Assembly (NCBI RefSeq): GCF_003387375.1
Contig: NZ_QUNG01000015.1
Coordinates: 1 to 64,000 of the forward strand
DNA from: Marinomonas pollencensis
GTDB taxonomy: Bacteria; Pseudomonadota; Gammaproteobacteria; Pseudomonadales; Marinomonadaceae
Length of the DNA stretch: 64,000 nucleotides
Direction: 5' to 3'
In this document: positions 17,438 to 26,123 of the stretch, one piece after another
Numbering within the stretch: position 1 is the stretch's first letter
Layout: each line of letters starts with the position of its first letter
Made by a program: the position numbers and the translations under genes
The notes under the pieces: model-generated
Database searches by the model: none
What the model was told of the DNA's origin: nothing
What the model saw: only the letters and a program-made list of their open reading frames with translations

Positions 17438-18864
17438 TGCGCTTACCTAAAATCACCAGTCTTTATGGTCGTATTTTTGCAATCTTCTGGTTCACCATGT
17501 TTCTGGTCTTGATGGCCGTGCTGGCATTACCACACCTTGACCCAAGGAATGTGAAAGAACTTCCTCAAGATAGGTATAACGAGCTGCTCACCCTCACCAA
17601 ACATATCGAACACCGCTTCGCAGCAGAAAAAGACATCTCGATCATTAGCCAATCACTGGTCGTGAAATACAACGACTACACCCAACAACTGGATCAGGAA
17701 AAACAACAGACTTTACGAGCGCGAAAGGAGCATAGCCAACCGCCTATGCTGTTTATCGTTGATGACAAGGACACTATTCTCACTCAATATCGCGCGCCAA
17801 ATTTTGTCTACCGAACCGTGCGCAACTTTATCACTTCTGTCGACGCTGCTAGCTTTCCAAAGCAGCGATTGTATGGACGCTTTATGGTCTCAGGTCCTAT
17901 TCCTATTAAGCTTGCTGATGCTCAATATCAATTGTATCTTGGAGAAAGGTGGAATCGCCCACCTGGGTTCTTGTTTCAGTTATTTGATCACCCTTTTCAA
18001 CTTCTGTTAGCCGTTATGCTTGTTAGTACCCCTCTGCTTCTTTGGCTTTCGTGGGCCTTAAGCCAACCTGCTCGCCGCCTAGAGAAAGCGGCTCAAAGCG
18101 TTGCTAGAGGTGAATTCACAATAGACCCTGAGCTGGAAAAAGGTACCTCCGAGTTTCGCCAAGCTGGCGCCAGTTTTAATCAAATGGTTCAAGCGGTAAA
18201 CCAAATGATTTCGCGCCAACAACGGCTTCTTTCAGACATATCCCATGAACTAAGATCGCCATTGACTCGGCTTAGAATGGCGCAAGCGTTAGCGACACGA
18301 AAACAAGGAGAAAGCCAAGAATTAATACGTATAGATACCGAGGCACAGCGCCTTGAACAAATGATTAGCAAGCTATTGGAGCTGTCTCGTATGCAAGTGG
18401 ACAGCCATGTAAATCGTGAAAAACAGCCACTGCAAAGCCTCTGGGAAGCATTGCTAGAAGACACTCAATTTGAAGCAGAACAAATGGGTAAAAAACTCAC
18501 TTTTAACCCTATTCCTGCGCGTGACATTTATGGTCACCCGCAACTATTAGTTAGTGCGTTAGAAAACATTATTCGCAATGCGATCTATTACGGCAAAGAT
18601 ACTATCAAAGTCACTATGACAGCCTCAACGGAGCAATTAATTGTTCGCGTTGAAGACAATGGTGAAGGAGTACCTGAAGAAGAGCTAAGCGACATCTTTC
18701 GGCCTTTTTATCGAGTCTCTACCGCAAGAGATCGCCATACTGGAGGGACTGGGCTAGGGCTCTCTATTACCGAGAGCGCCATCCGCCAACATAATGGAGC
18801 TATTCAAGCCTCGCGTAGCGCGCTTGGCGGACTACTAGTAGAAATTCATTTACCGTTAGCCTGA
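17437..18864 (+). CDS. cpxA: Sensor histidine kinase CpxA
   Basis: This 475-residue inner-membrane kinase has membrane segments at about 10-30 and 185-207 flanking a periplasmic sensor of about 150 residues. A HAMP linker, the HisKA box DISHELRSPLTRL (phospho-histidine near 269) and an ATPase domain (NIIRNAIYYG, EDNGEGVP, GGTGLGLSI) follow. It phosphorylates CpxR in response to envelope damage. The last 19 bases overlap the end of the converging PIG-L gene. Confidence 0.92.
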   Translation: MRLPKITSLYGRIFAIFWFTMFLVLMAVLALPHLDPRNVKELPQDRYNELLTLTKHIEHRFAAEKDISIISQSLVVKYNDYTQQLDQEKQQTLRARKEHSQPPMLFIVDDKDTILTQYRAPNFVYRTVRNFITSVDAASFPKQRLYGRFMVSGPIPIKLADAQYQLYLGERWNRPPGFLFQLFDHPFQLLLAVMLVSTPLLLWLSWALSQPARRLEKAAQSVARGEFTIDPELEKGTSEFRQAGASFNQMVQAVNQMISRQQRLLSDISHELRSPLTRLRMAQALATRKQGESQELIRIDTEAQRLEQMISKLLELSRMQVDSHVNREKQPLQSLWEALLEDTQFEAEQMGKKLTFNPIPARDIYGHPQLLVSALENIIRNAIYYGKDTIKVTMTASTEQLIVRVEDNGEGVPEEELSDIFRPFYRVSTARDRHTGGTGLGLSITESAIRQHNGAIQASRSALGGLLVEIHLPLA

Positions 18865-20189
18865 GTAAGAGAGTCACTAAAAACACGCCCATCAACCAGT
18901 GTAAACACCTCATTGGCTTTTATGTGGGTTTGAAAATAGCTGTGATCACCATAGTACTGAAAACCATTTTTTAGTACTTTTTTATTCCACCACTTCTTAA
19001 GATTTTTACCGATACGGGATTTACTACGCAAATCATGCATCGAGTCAAACGAGACCACTTTTGCTTTCTGCTCTTCTAGCGTTAGCTGATGACTGTAGCA
19101 AGAAAATTGGCCAAACACAGAAGAGCCATTAAACCATGGTGGTAATGCCGTTCTTGTATGCTCGGGGCCATAAGGGAATTTCTTGATTTTACGCAGGTGA
19201 TTCACGTACATCAGAACTCTTTCTGGAACATGGGCACCCTGTTTAATCGCCAAGGCTAAGGCATGAGCGGACATAACATGTTCCACATGCGGATCAATTT
19301 CCGGCTCAGTAACCAGTACCGTAGAGGGTTTAATGCGCTCCAATAAATACACTAGGTCATCAATCAAAGATTGACCAGAGCTGACGTTCTTATCATCACT
19401 GGGTAAAGACAATGTATTCCATGTGCGACTGATTGCTGGACTAAGTGTTGGAAGGTAGTGATCTTCTTGTTCTTGATTAGGGGTCTTATACAAGCTGTCT
19501 TTTGTTAGCCCAAAATACCCAAGTGAAGACAAATTTTCTAATTTCACCCCAGCTAACAGAGGCGTCGACATGCTATTCCAAGCTCGAATATGCGCTTTTC
19601 GTAACACGGCATCATCCATGCTATCGTCTAGATTAGGAATATATTGCCGATCTAGTTTTTGAACATTTTGACCTGCATTAATCGTTGTTATCCAAATCTG
19701 CTCAGAGTATTTCTCATATAACCCATAAGCAGCCAACTCAGCATCATCAGCATGCGGTGCAATAATTAAAATTGGTCCATCAGCTAAATCTGGCTTTTTA
19801 AATCCCAATAACTTGGCTTCTAAGGGCAATTGGCAGTACTCGCCAGATAACAACAAAGAAGGGGCTCCCTGTGACGCTTCAATCAGGCCACTAAGATTAA
19901 AGTAACGCTCTCCCACCTCATCTGCTTCAAAGTACTGTACCTGCCCTATTGAATCGAGGTGATCCTCACTTAATGCCGCGCTAATACGTCCCTGCTTCTT
20001 CTTACTCGTTGACTGATAAGAAAAAGCTAATAACCAAGTGTAATCTTTTAAGTCTAAAGCGGAAAAACCTATTAAGTCGGTCAAATGCAATAGTTTTTGA
20101 TCACTTTTTGAGGATGAGATGTGCTTGCTTAAAGTGACACTGCTTTGCCAATCAGGTTGCAAAGCATATTGGTAATCGCGTTTATTCAT
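18846..20189 (-). CDS. PIG-L/LmbE-family deacetylase
   Basis: This zinc-dependent deacetylase family acts on N-acetylglucosamine-type or other N-acyl groups. The signature LIIAPHADDAELAAYG (histidine and aspartates near 146-149) and a downstream PHVEHVMSAH block supply the metal ligands. About 130 residues of unrecognised N-terminal sequence precede the domain. The frame begins with a TTG at 20204; the ATG at 20189 is preferred. With the glycosyltransferase upstream it suggests cell-surface glycan work. Seven 7-bp repeats lie 64 bases upstream of the chosen start. Confidence 0.82.
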   Translation of the reverse strand: MNKRDYQYALQPDWQSSVTLSKHISSSKSDQKLLHLTDLIGFSALDLKDYTWLLAFSYQSTSKKKQGRISAALSEDHLDSIGQVQYFEADEVGERYFNLSGLIEASQGAPSLLLSGEYCQLPLEAKLLGFKKPDLADGPILIIAPHADDAELAAYGLYEKYSEQIWITTINAGQNVQKLDRQYIPNLDDSMDDAVLRKAHIRAWNSMSTPLLAGVKLENLSSLGYFGLTKDSLYKTPNQEQEDHYLPTLSPAISRTWNTLSLPSDDKNVSSGQSLIDDLVYLLERIKPSTVLVTEPEIDPHVEHVMSAHALALAIKQGAHVPERVLMYVNHLRKIKKFPYGPEHTRTALPPWFNGSSVFGQFSCYSHQLTLEEQKAKVVSFDSMHDLRSKSRIGKNLKKWWNKKVLKNGFQYYGDHSYFQTHIKANEVFTLVDGRVFSDSLTQANGK

Positions 20190-20252
20190 AAAGTTTTCTA
20201 TCAATCAAGTAAGTTCATTGAACAGCCGTAAATTAAAGAGGATGCGAGCAAG

Positions 20253-20301
20253 TCCTCAGTCCTCAGTCCTCAGTCCTCAGTCCTCAGTCCTCAGTCCTCA
20301 G
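20253..20301. repeat. Heptanucleotide tandem repeat, seven perfect copies of TCCTCAG
   Basis: Seven exact head-to-tail copies occupy 49 bases in the intergenic region between the glycosyltransferase and the PIG-L gene. Read on the minus strand the unit is CTGAGGA, which contains a GAGGA ribosome-site-like core. The array lies outside any frame connected to the PIG-L start, because a TGA at 20205-20207 intervenes. Confidence 0.97.
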
Positions 20302-20413
20302 TATGTGGATAACTGCTTGCTATTCGGGGCAAGCATTGAATGTAAATAGTGGACCTATTGACGATTCATCTTAAAGGCTGAGATGACTTATTCGCACCTT
20401 CCTCAACAAGCTG

Positions 20414-21589
20414 TTAAGTTAAATATGCGTCACAGTATTTCTTAGCAATGTATTCTTCATCGAATTGCTCTAATGCTTTTGCAATATCAGCCTCGAGATT
20501 AGGTGTAGGAGCTTGCTCTAAGGCTAACATCATTTTCTGAGCCAGTGACTCTGGGGTTTGTTCAGCTAAGAAGCCACTTAGGCTGCCTAACATAATATCT
20601 CCTACCCCGCCTGGACAGTTGGTCGCAACCACACGAGTTCCACAAGCAAGCGCCTCAATGAGTACCATTCCTAGCCCTTCGCTTTTTGAACTCAAGACAA
20701 AAAGGTCCGCCTGCTTATACCAAGGAAATGGGTTACTCTGCTGACCTTTTAAAAACACGCATTCCTCTAGCCCTAGCGCTTTTATTTTACTCTTAATCTT
20801 CTCTTTTTCTTTTCCTTCGCCCACCAAAACCAAATCTTGTTTAAGTCCATAATGTTGACGAGCGAAACAGTATGCATCGATTAATAAAGGAAAATTTTTA
20901 CCAGGAACCAAGCGCCCTAAACCTAAAATATAGGGTTTTTCATGGTAGCTAACATCTGGGGTTAAAGTGACAGACTCGCGCAAAATATGCGCATAATCGT
21001 TAGGATTACTAATCGTCAAAACGCTTGTACAGGAGATAGAAAAAGAGTCAAGCAAGTCAACAAGCGTCCGCTTAGCACCTTCTGAGACACAAACCATACG
21101 GCGTTCAGAGAATAGCAACGAATACATGTGTCGTGAACTTTTCCCAAAATGTTCTTTGTTTTGCGTGCTTTCGCAGACAAAGACAAATCGTTTATCTTTA
21201 AGCGGCCAGACATGAGTAAAAGTCCCTTGTCCTCGAAAGATAATAAGATCAAATTGTCCCGTTTTTTGCTCAAGTTTCTTTAATTTATAAGCGAAAGCCC
21301 GTGCCTCAGCATAAGCAAAAAATATTGAAAAAGATTTGCGAAAAAATATATTGAGTAAGCGGCAAAGGATCATCCAAACGCACCCAATCCCACTCCATAA
21401 CACCCACTTTTGTAAATTAAACAAATGCAGTTTTACTTCGCTATTACTAGGCTTTATTTCGACTTTTCGGTCTTTAAAATAAATAAGGTGAGTATCATGT
21501 CCTTGTTTAGCAAAGGCATCGGATAGACTGCAAGCCACTCTCTCCATACCTCCCATTTTAAGTGAGTTCACTACAACCGCAATTCTCAT
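20414..21589 (-). CDS. Glycosyltransferase family 4
   Basis: This 391-residue retaining GT-B glycosyltransferase is likely for lipopolysaccharide or another surface polysaccharide. The N-terminal domain begins MRIAVVVNSLKMGGMERVAC. The C-terminal domain carries LGLGRLVPGKNF and the donor-binding E-x7-E region SKSEGLGMVLIEALACG. The frame extends to 21622, but the start at 21589 gives the usual N-terminus and has AGGG upstream. Its partner on the strand is the PIG-L deacetylase. Donor and acceptor are unknown. Confidence 0.88.
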   Translation of the reverse strand: MRIAVVVNSLKMGGMERVACSLSDAFAKQGHDTHLIYFKDRKVEIKPSNSEVKLHLFNLQKWVLWSGIGCVWMILCRLLNIFFRKSFSIFFAYAEARAFAYKLKKLEQKTGQFDLIIFRGQGTFTHVWPLKDKRFVFVCESTQNKEHFGKSSRHMYSLLFSERRMVCVSEGAKRTLVDLLDSFSISCTSVLTISNPNDYAHILRESVTLTPDVSYHEKPYILGLGRLVPGKNFPLLIDAYCFARQHYGLKQDLVLVGEGKEKEKIKSKIKALGLEECVFLKGQQSNPFPWYKQADLFVLSSKSEGLGMVLIEALACGTRVVATNCPGGVGDIMLGSLSGFLAEQTPESLAQKMMLALEQAPTPNLEADIAKALEQFDEEYIAKKYCDAYLT

Positions 21590-21788
21590 TCTGCACCCTA
21601 AAGCGTAGCCGACCATGCACATGGGCCTATGGTGACAAAGTAAATGAATAGGCTTTATTCGCTACTTGAAATGGAATAAAGCTAAATTAATCAACTAGTT
21701 TAACCCGTTCTAAAAGCGATATCTAATATCCTGAAAAGATGATTTAAACACCAACAAAAGAAAGCCGGGGTTGCCATCAGGCTGATGA

Positions 21789-23174
21789 CTAACCTGTCAC
21801 CAGATCTCCACTACCCAAAGCACGCTTTCTGCTGACAATAACACTGCAAACTAACATAACTCCTGTCACGCCAAAGGTAGCAAAAGTTTCTGGGCGATAC
21901 TCCACTGATAAGCACATATAGCCTAAAACAGCTAAAATCACCCCGATGGTTAACCAAGTTAACCCAGGAAACAACCACATTTTAAACTCTAGAGTGTGTC
22001 CTTGCTGCTCCATACTACTGCGCATTCTTAATTGCGAAACAGCAATAACAAGATACACCACAAGTGCGATCGCTCCCGTTGTCGACAATAAGAAACTAAA
22101 TACCTTATCAGGGAATACATAATTTGCAAAACAGCCAGCAAACCCAGCTATTGTGGAGAAAATGACAGCTAAACGAGGGACACCCCGGCTCGATAACTTT
22201 GTCGCAATAGCCGGTGCATCGCCTCGTCGAGCAAGCGAATAAAACATTCTTGACGCTGTGTATAAGCCAGAGTTCATACAGCTGCATACTGCTGTCAAGA
22301 CAACAATATCCATTAACAATTTTGCGTGTGGGACATTCAATGCGGTTAGCACAAACTGGAAAGTACCTTGTTTAAGAGCTGGGTCATTCCATGCAACCAA
22401 AGACACCACGACAAAAATAGACAGCAAATAAAACAAAGCAATACGGTAGATAACGAGCTTAGTCGCTTGACGAATTTTAGCTTGTGGATTTTCTGATTCT
22501 GCGGCCGCTATGGTCACAATTTCTGCACCAAAAAACGAAAACACAGTGATCAAAACGCCAGCCAGTACAGCCCCAAAGCCATTTGGCATAAATCCCCCGT
22601 GGGAATAGAGACTGGCGATACCACTCACATTAGCCAACGGCCACACCCCGAAAATGGCCAATCCACCCGCCACGATAAAGGCAATAATGGCCAACACTTT
22701 GACCAAAGCAAACCAAAATTCAAACTCACCAAAGCTTTTGACATCCCATAAATTGGACAGGGTCAAAATGACCATAATACCAATAGCAAACTCCCATGAT
22801 GTTATACTGTGGAACCAAGCATGGAGTATGTTTGCCCCGGCAATCGCCTCCACAGGAATCACTAACACCCAAAACCACCAATACAGCCAACCAACAGTAA
22901 AACCAGCCCAAGGCCCTATCGCTCGTGCGGCATAAGTAGAAAACGAGCCAGAATCCGGGTTTGCAACCGCCATTTCGCCGAGCATTCTCATTACCAGCAA
23001 CACTAAAAGACCGGTTAACGCGTAGGAAATAATAATGGCGGGGCCTGTGGTTGCAATAGCACTGGCTGAACCAACAAATAAACCCGCCCCAATAATTCCA
23101 GCAATAGAAATCATCGACACTTGCCGATTCGTTAACCCTGCTCCCAACTGATCGCTTGATGTGCTACTACTCAT
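21789..23174 (-). CDS. APC-family amino acid permease (GabP/AnsP type)
   Basis: This proton-coupled amino acid importer has about 12 membrane segments. The N-terminal motif GLTNRQVSMISIAGIIGAGLF and PAIIISYALTGLLVLLVMRM are typical of the amino acid transporter subfamily that includes GABA, proline and aromatic amino acid permeases. The frame opens with a GTG at 23189, but TGGAG is correctly placed for the ATG at 23174, giving 461 residues. It stands alone. The substrate cannot be told from sequence. Confidence 0.85.
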   Translation of the reverse strand: MSSSTSSDQLGAGLTNRQVSMISIAGIIGAGLFVGSASAIATTGPAIIISYALTGLLVLLVMRMLGEMAVANPDSGSFSTYAARAIGPWAGFTVGWLYWWFWVLVIPVEAIAGANILHAWFHSITSWEFAIGIMVILTLSNLWDVKSFGEFEFWFALVKVLAIIAFIVAGGLAIFGVWPLANVSGIASLYSHGGFMPNGFGAVLAGVLITVFSFFGAEIVTIAAAESENPQAKIRQATKLVIYRIALFYLLSIFVVVSLVAWNDPALKQGTFQFVLTALNVPHAKLLMDIVVLTAVCSCMNSGLYTASRMFYSLARRGDAPAIATKLSSRGVPRLAVIFSTIAGFAGCFANYVFPDKVFSFLLSTTGAIALVVYLVIAVSQLRMRSSMEQQGHTLEFKMWLFPGLTWLTIGVILAVLGYMCLSVEYRPETFATFGVTGVMLVCSVIVSRKRALGSGDLVTG

Positions 23175-23351
23175 AGTGATTTTCTCCACTTCTCAAACTC
23201 GTTTTCATTAAACACTGAGCTGGCTAATACAAAAATGCCTTACTATGTGACAGTGCTTTTAACGCCTTACTGAAATGAAAAAAACCTATGAAAGCAATGT
23301 ATTAACAATAGCTTCTAACTCATAAAAAAAGCCGTACACAGGAGTCCCCAT

Positions 23352-23717
23352 TCAGAATCGCGGCAAATAGTTACCGTAATTTTGGTCACACCTCAAGACA
23401 AACTCCGCCGCCACAAACTGATCACTCGTAGAAACTCCTAAATCCTGACAAAATCCTCTCGTTTTTCCAGCTCTGACTGCTAAGCGCTTCATATCATAGA
23501 CAATTTGGTTATTTGGCCTCTCTTGATATGCAAGCTCAGATGGCATCTGGCCAAGCGTCATCCTAAATTCCTCGATAGTAAAAAAACCGTCAATATAAAA
23601 ATCGAACCCCTGCAGTGCTCTGTGCTTTTTCAAACAAGATGATGGATTTTTTATGGATAACAGAAGGAAATAGCAGCGACGCCAAAAAGTATTGTTATAA
23701 CGTGATTTGAATAGCAT
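23352..23717 (-). CDS. Hypothetical protein, possibly a gene remnant
   Basis: I do not recognise this 121-residue frame. It has no membrane segment. The first 50 residues are rich in K, R, F and Y and look non-coding, whereas residues after the methionine at about 53 (MTLGQMPSELAYQERPNNQI) look like real protein, so the true start may be near 23561. It lies between a permease and a LacI-type regulator. Low confidence that it is expressed. Confidence 0.35.
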   Translation of the reverse strand: MLFKSRYNNTFWRRCYFLLLSIKNPSSCLKKHRALQGFDFYIDGFFTIEEFRMTLGQMPSELAYQERPNNQIVYDMKRLAVRAGKTRGFCQDLGVSTSDQFVAAEFVLRCDQNYGNYLPRF

Positions 23718-23902
23718 TCAGATGGGAAAGGCTTTATTCGGTTAATTCCTGTCTCCTTCCAATAAAGCACTTCCGTCAAACAGGCCGCTCGTGACTCTCA
23801 ATGAATCATGCCATTGCACTCGAGTAAACAGATCGTTTACAGTCATCGCCTCAATGCAACTCCTAAACGCAGCATGCTTTTTAACATCATAGAGAGAACG
23901 AC

Positions 23903-24916
23903 TTGAACAAGAACAAAAAGAACTTTGCCACCATTTCAGATGTTGCGAGCCATGCTAAGGTGGGTAAAACCAGTGTTTCTCGATACTTAAATGGTGAACA
24001 AGATAAACTCTCTGATAACTTGCGAAAGAAAATTTCTGACGCGATAGAGGCTTTGGAATTTCGCCCAAACCATTCAGCAAGGATGTTAAAAGCTGGGCAT
24101 TCAAAGCTCATTGGGCTCGTATTAGCCGATGTAACTAACCCTTATTCTATCGATATTCTTCAAGGGGTAGAGCATACCTGTCGCCAGCAAGGTTACATGC
24201 TAATGGTTTGCAATACAGATAACCAAACCTCCTTACAGGAAGATTATTTGTCATTACTCGAAGCTCACCGTGTCGATGGCCTTATCGTAAATACCGCAGA
24301 TATGGCTCAAGCACAATTACAGCATCTTAAACAAATTAACTGTCCCTTAGTTCTCGTTGACAGAATTGACACATCTTTGGGGTTCGACTGCGTCGGCCTA
24401 GACAATAAGGCAGCGGTTATCGACGCCTGCCAACACTTAATCACACGCAGCTATCAATCCATCCTTGTATTAACAGAGTCTTTGGAGGTCGCACCTCGTA
24501 AAGCCCGAGTAGATGCTATCCACCAATTTTGTCGTCAGCACCCTAACCTAAAGTGCGAAGTGGTTGAAATTAATAAGCATGATGAGGCTCAAATTACTGA
24601 TGTCATAGGCGACTTTATTGGCAGACACCACGGACGCAAACACGCTATTTTTACTACCAATGGCGTCGCCACCCTAATGGCCGCCAAAGGCATTAAAGCG
24701 AAAAACCTTCAACTTGGCTCTCAAATTGGCCTAATCAGCATAGATGATCCAGAATGGGCACAACTTTTTGATGGTGGCATTACCGTTATGCGCCAACCAA
24801 CCCGTGAAATAGGCCAACAAGCATGTAATCGGCTACTGTCTCGTATTCAGGGGAATGAAGAACCAGTACAGCACATTCAACTCACTGCCGAACTTATTAC
24901 CCGCCAATCAACCTAA
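23903..24916 (+). CDS. ptxS: LacI-family repressor, PtxS-like
   Basis: This 337-residue repressor has an N-terminal LacI helix-turn-helix (about 9-30, ATISDVASHAKVGKTSVSRY), a hinge helix and a periplasmic-binding-protein-like sugar domain. The start is a TTG preceded by GAGAG. Downstream lies the palindrome TGGAACCGGTTCCA, close to the PtxS operator TGAAACCGGTTTCA of Pseudomonas. The next two genes resemble kguK and kguD. On this basis it likely represses 2-ketogluconate catabolism. Confidence 0.75.
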   Translation: MNKNKKNFATISDVASHAKVGKTSVSRYLNGEQDKLSDNLRKKISDAIEALEFRPNHSARMLKAGHSKLIGLVLADVTNPYSIDILQGVEHTCRQQGYMLMVCNTDNQTSLQEDYLSLLEAHRVDGLIVNTADMAQAQLQHLKQINCPLVLVDRIDTSLGFDCVGLDNKAAVIDACQHLITRSYQSILVLTESLEVAPRKARVDAIHQFCRQHPNLKCEVVEINKHDEAQITDVIGDFIGRHHGRKHAIFTTNGVATLMAAKGIKAKNLQLGSQIGLISIDDPEWAQLFDGGITVMRQPTREIGQQACNRLLSRIQGNEEPVQHIQLTAELITRQST

Positions 24917-24952
24917 ATTGAAAAACCATAGAAAGTAAACAAAGCCTACTCT

Positions 24953-24966
24953 TGGAACCGGTTCCA
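24953..24966. promoter_or_regulatory. PtxS-type operator palindrome
   Basis: TGGAACCGGTTCCA is a perfect 14-bp palindrome with the central CG typical of LacI/GalR operators. It differs from the published PtxS site at one position per arm. It lies between the LacI-type gene and the kinase. Confidence 0.8.
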
Positions 24967-25163
24967 TGATATCGTCAATGAACATGATGTGATCAATATA
25001 AATACAAAAAAGCACTCACAGAGTCCGTTATTTAGGTCACCGTTCTTGTATGGGTTGTAGTGACCTTGATCTGCTAATCTTTATTAATACGCTATATGTT
25101 TAGCTTATATGCAGACCAGCGTCGCTCAACATAGTCATAACGAATGTTAGAAGAGAGACCACA

Positions 25164-26114
25164 ATGCAAATAAATGCGACACCATCTTTTGTTACTCTGG
25201 GCGAAGCCATGGCCCTGTTTATAGCCAAAACAGCAGAGCCACTTTCTGACGTTGAAGAGTTCACTCGCTCCCTTGCTGGAGCAGAAGTTAATGTCGCCAT
25301 CGGTATGGCTCGTCTCGGTTTTCCGACCACCTATATCAGCAAAGTTGGCCAAGATTGCTTAGGGCAATTTATTAAAAAGGCCATCGAAAAAGAGCAAATT
25401 GGCAGCGACGGCATTTCAGAAAGCACTGAACACTCCACTGGCTTCATGATGAAAACCAAACAAACCGACGGCAGCGATCCGGCCGTTGAATATTTTCGAC
25501 GTAACTCTGCCGCCTCCACATTAAGTGCTACAGACATCGAACCTGGATTATTCAATTCAAGCAGCCATCTTCACTTAACTGGCGTTGCTGCGGCTGTCTC
25601 CAGCTCAATGAGAGAAGCAGTCCAACAAGCACTTACACTCGCTAAAGAACAAGGCTGTAGCATCAGCTTTGATACCAACTTACGCCCTTCTCTATGGCCT
25701 GATACCGCGACTATGGTGAGCACCATCAACCAGCTGGCTTTTGCTAGTGATATTGTTTTACCGGGCGTCGAAGAAGGTAAAATTCTTGTCGGCAGTGAAG
25801 ACCCTGAAACCATTGCTGATTTTTATCTTCAACAAGGCGTCACAACCGTGATCGTAAAACTTGGAGGTGAAGGGGCTTATTACAAGACTTCTACAGGCGA
25901 ATCCGCCACAGTAGCAGGCTTCCCTGTAAAAGAAGTGGTTGATACCGTCGGCGCAGGGGATAGTTTTGCTGTTGGTGTTATTTCCGCCTTATTAGATGGT
26001 GAGTCAATCTCACAAGCAACCCGTCGAGGAAACCTATTTGGCTCTCTCGCAGTACAGGTTAGAGGTGATAGTGAAGGCTTACCAACACGTGCTCAATTCA
26101 ATGCTTTAGTCTAA
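25164..26114 (+). CDS. kguK: PfkB-family sugar kinase, 2-ketogluconate kinase (KguK)-like
   Basis: This 316-residue ribokinase-family enzyme probably phosphorylates 2-ketogluconate. The N-terminal block LAGAEVNVAIGMARLGFPTT, the substrate region SDPAVEYFRRNSAAS and the C-terminal DTVGAGDSFAVGVISALLDG with the catalytic aspartate are all present. The ending RGDSEGLPTR resembles KguK rather than generic 2-keto-3-deoxygluconate kinase, which remains the alternative. It is followed after nine bases by a KguD-like reductase, and a PtxS-type operator lies upstream. Confidence 0.78.
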   Translation: MQINATPSFVTLGEAMALFIAKTAEPLSDVEEFTRSLAGAEVNVAIGMARLGFPTTYISKVGQDCLGQFIKKAIEKEQIGSDGISESTEHSTGFMMKTKQTDGSDPAVEYFRRNSAASTLSATDIEPGLFNSSSHLHLTGVAAAVSSSMREAVQQALTLAKEQGCSISFDTNLRPSLWPDTATMVSTINQLAFASDIVLPGVEEGKILVGSEDPETIADFYLQQGVTTVIVKLGGEGAYYKTSTGESATVAGFPVKEVVDTVGAGDSFAVGVISALLDGESISQATRRGNLFGSLAVQVRGDSEGLPTRAQFNALV

Positions 26115-26123
26115 GGAGAGCTG

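Noticed and set aside
20253..20301. CRISPR array
   Set aside because: The units are 7 bases, directly adjacent and without spacers.
20304..20312. Perfect DnaA-box sequence (TTATCCACA on the minus strand) next to the heptamer repeat
   Set aside because: A single 9-base match is expected about once by chance in a window this size, and there are no other boxes, AT-rich unwinding region or replication genes to suggest an origin.
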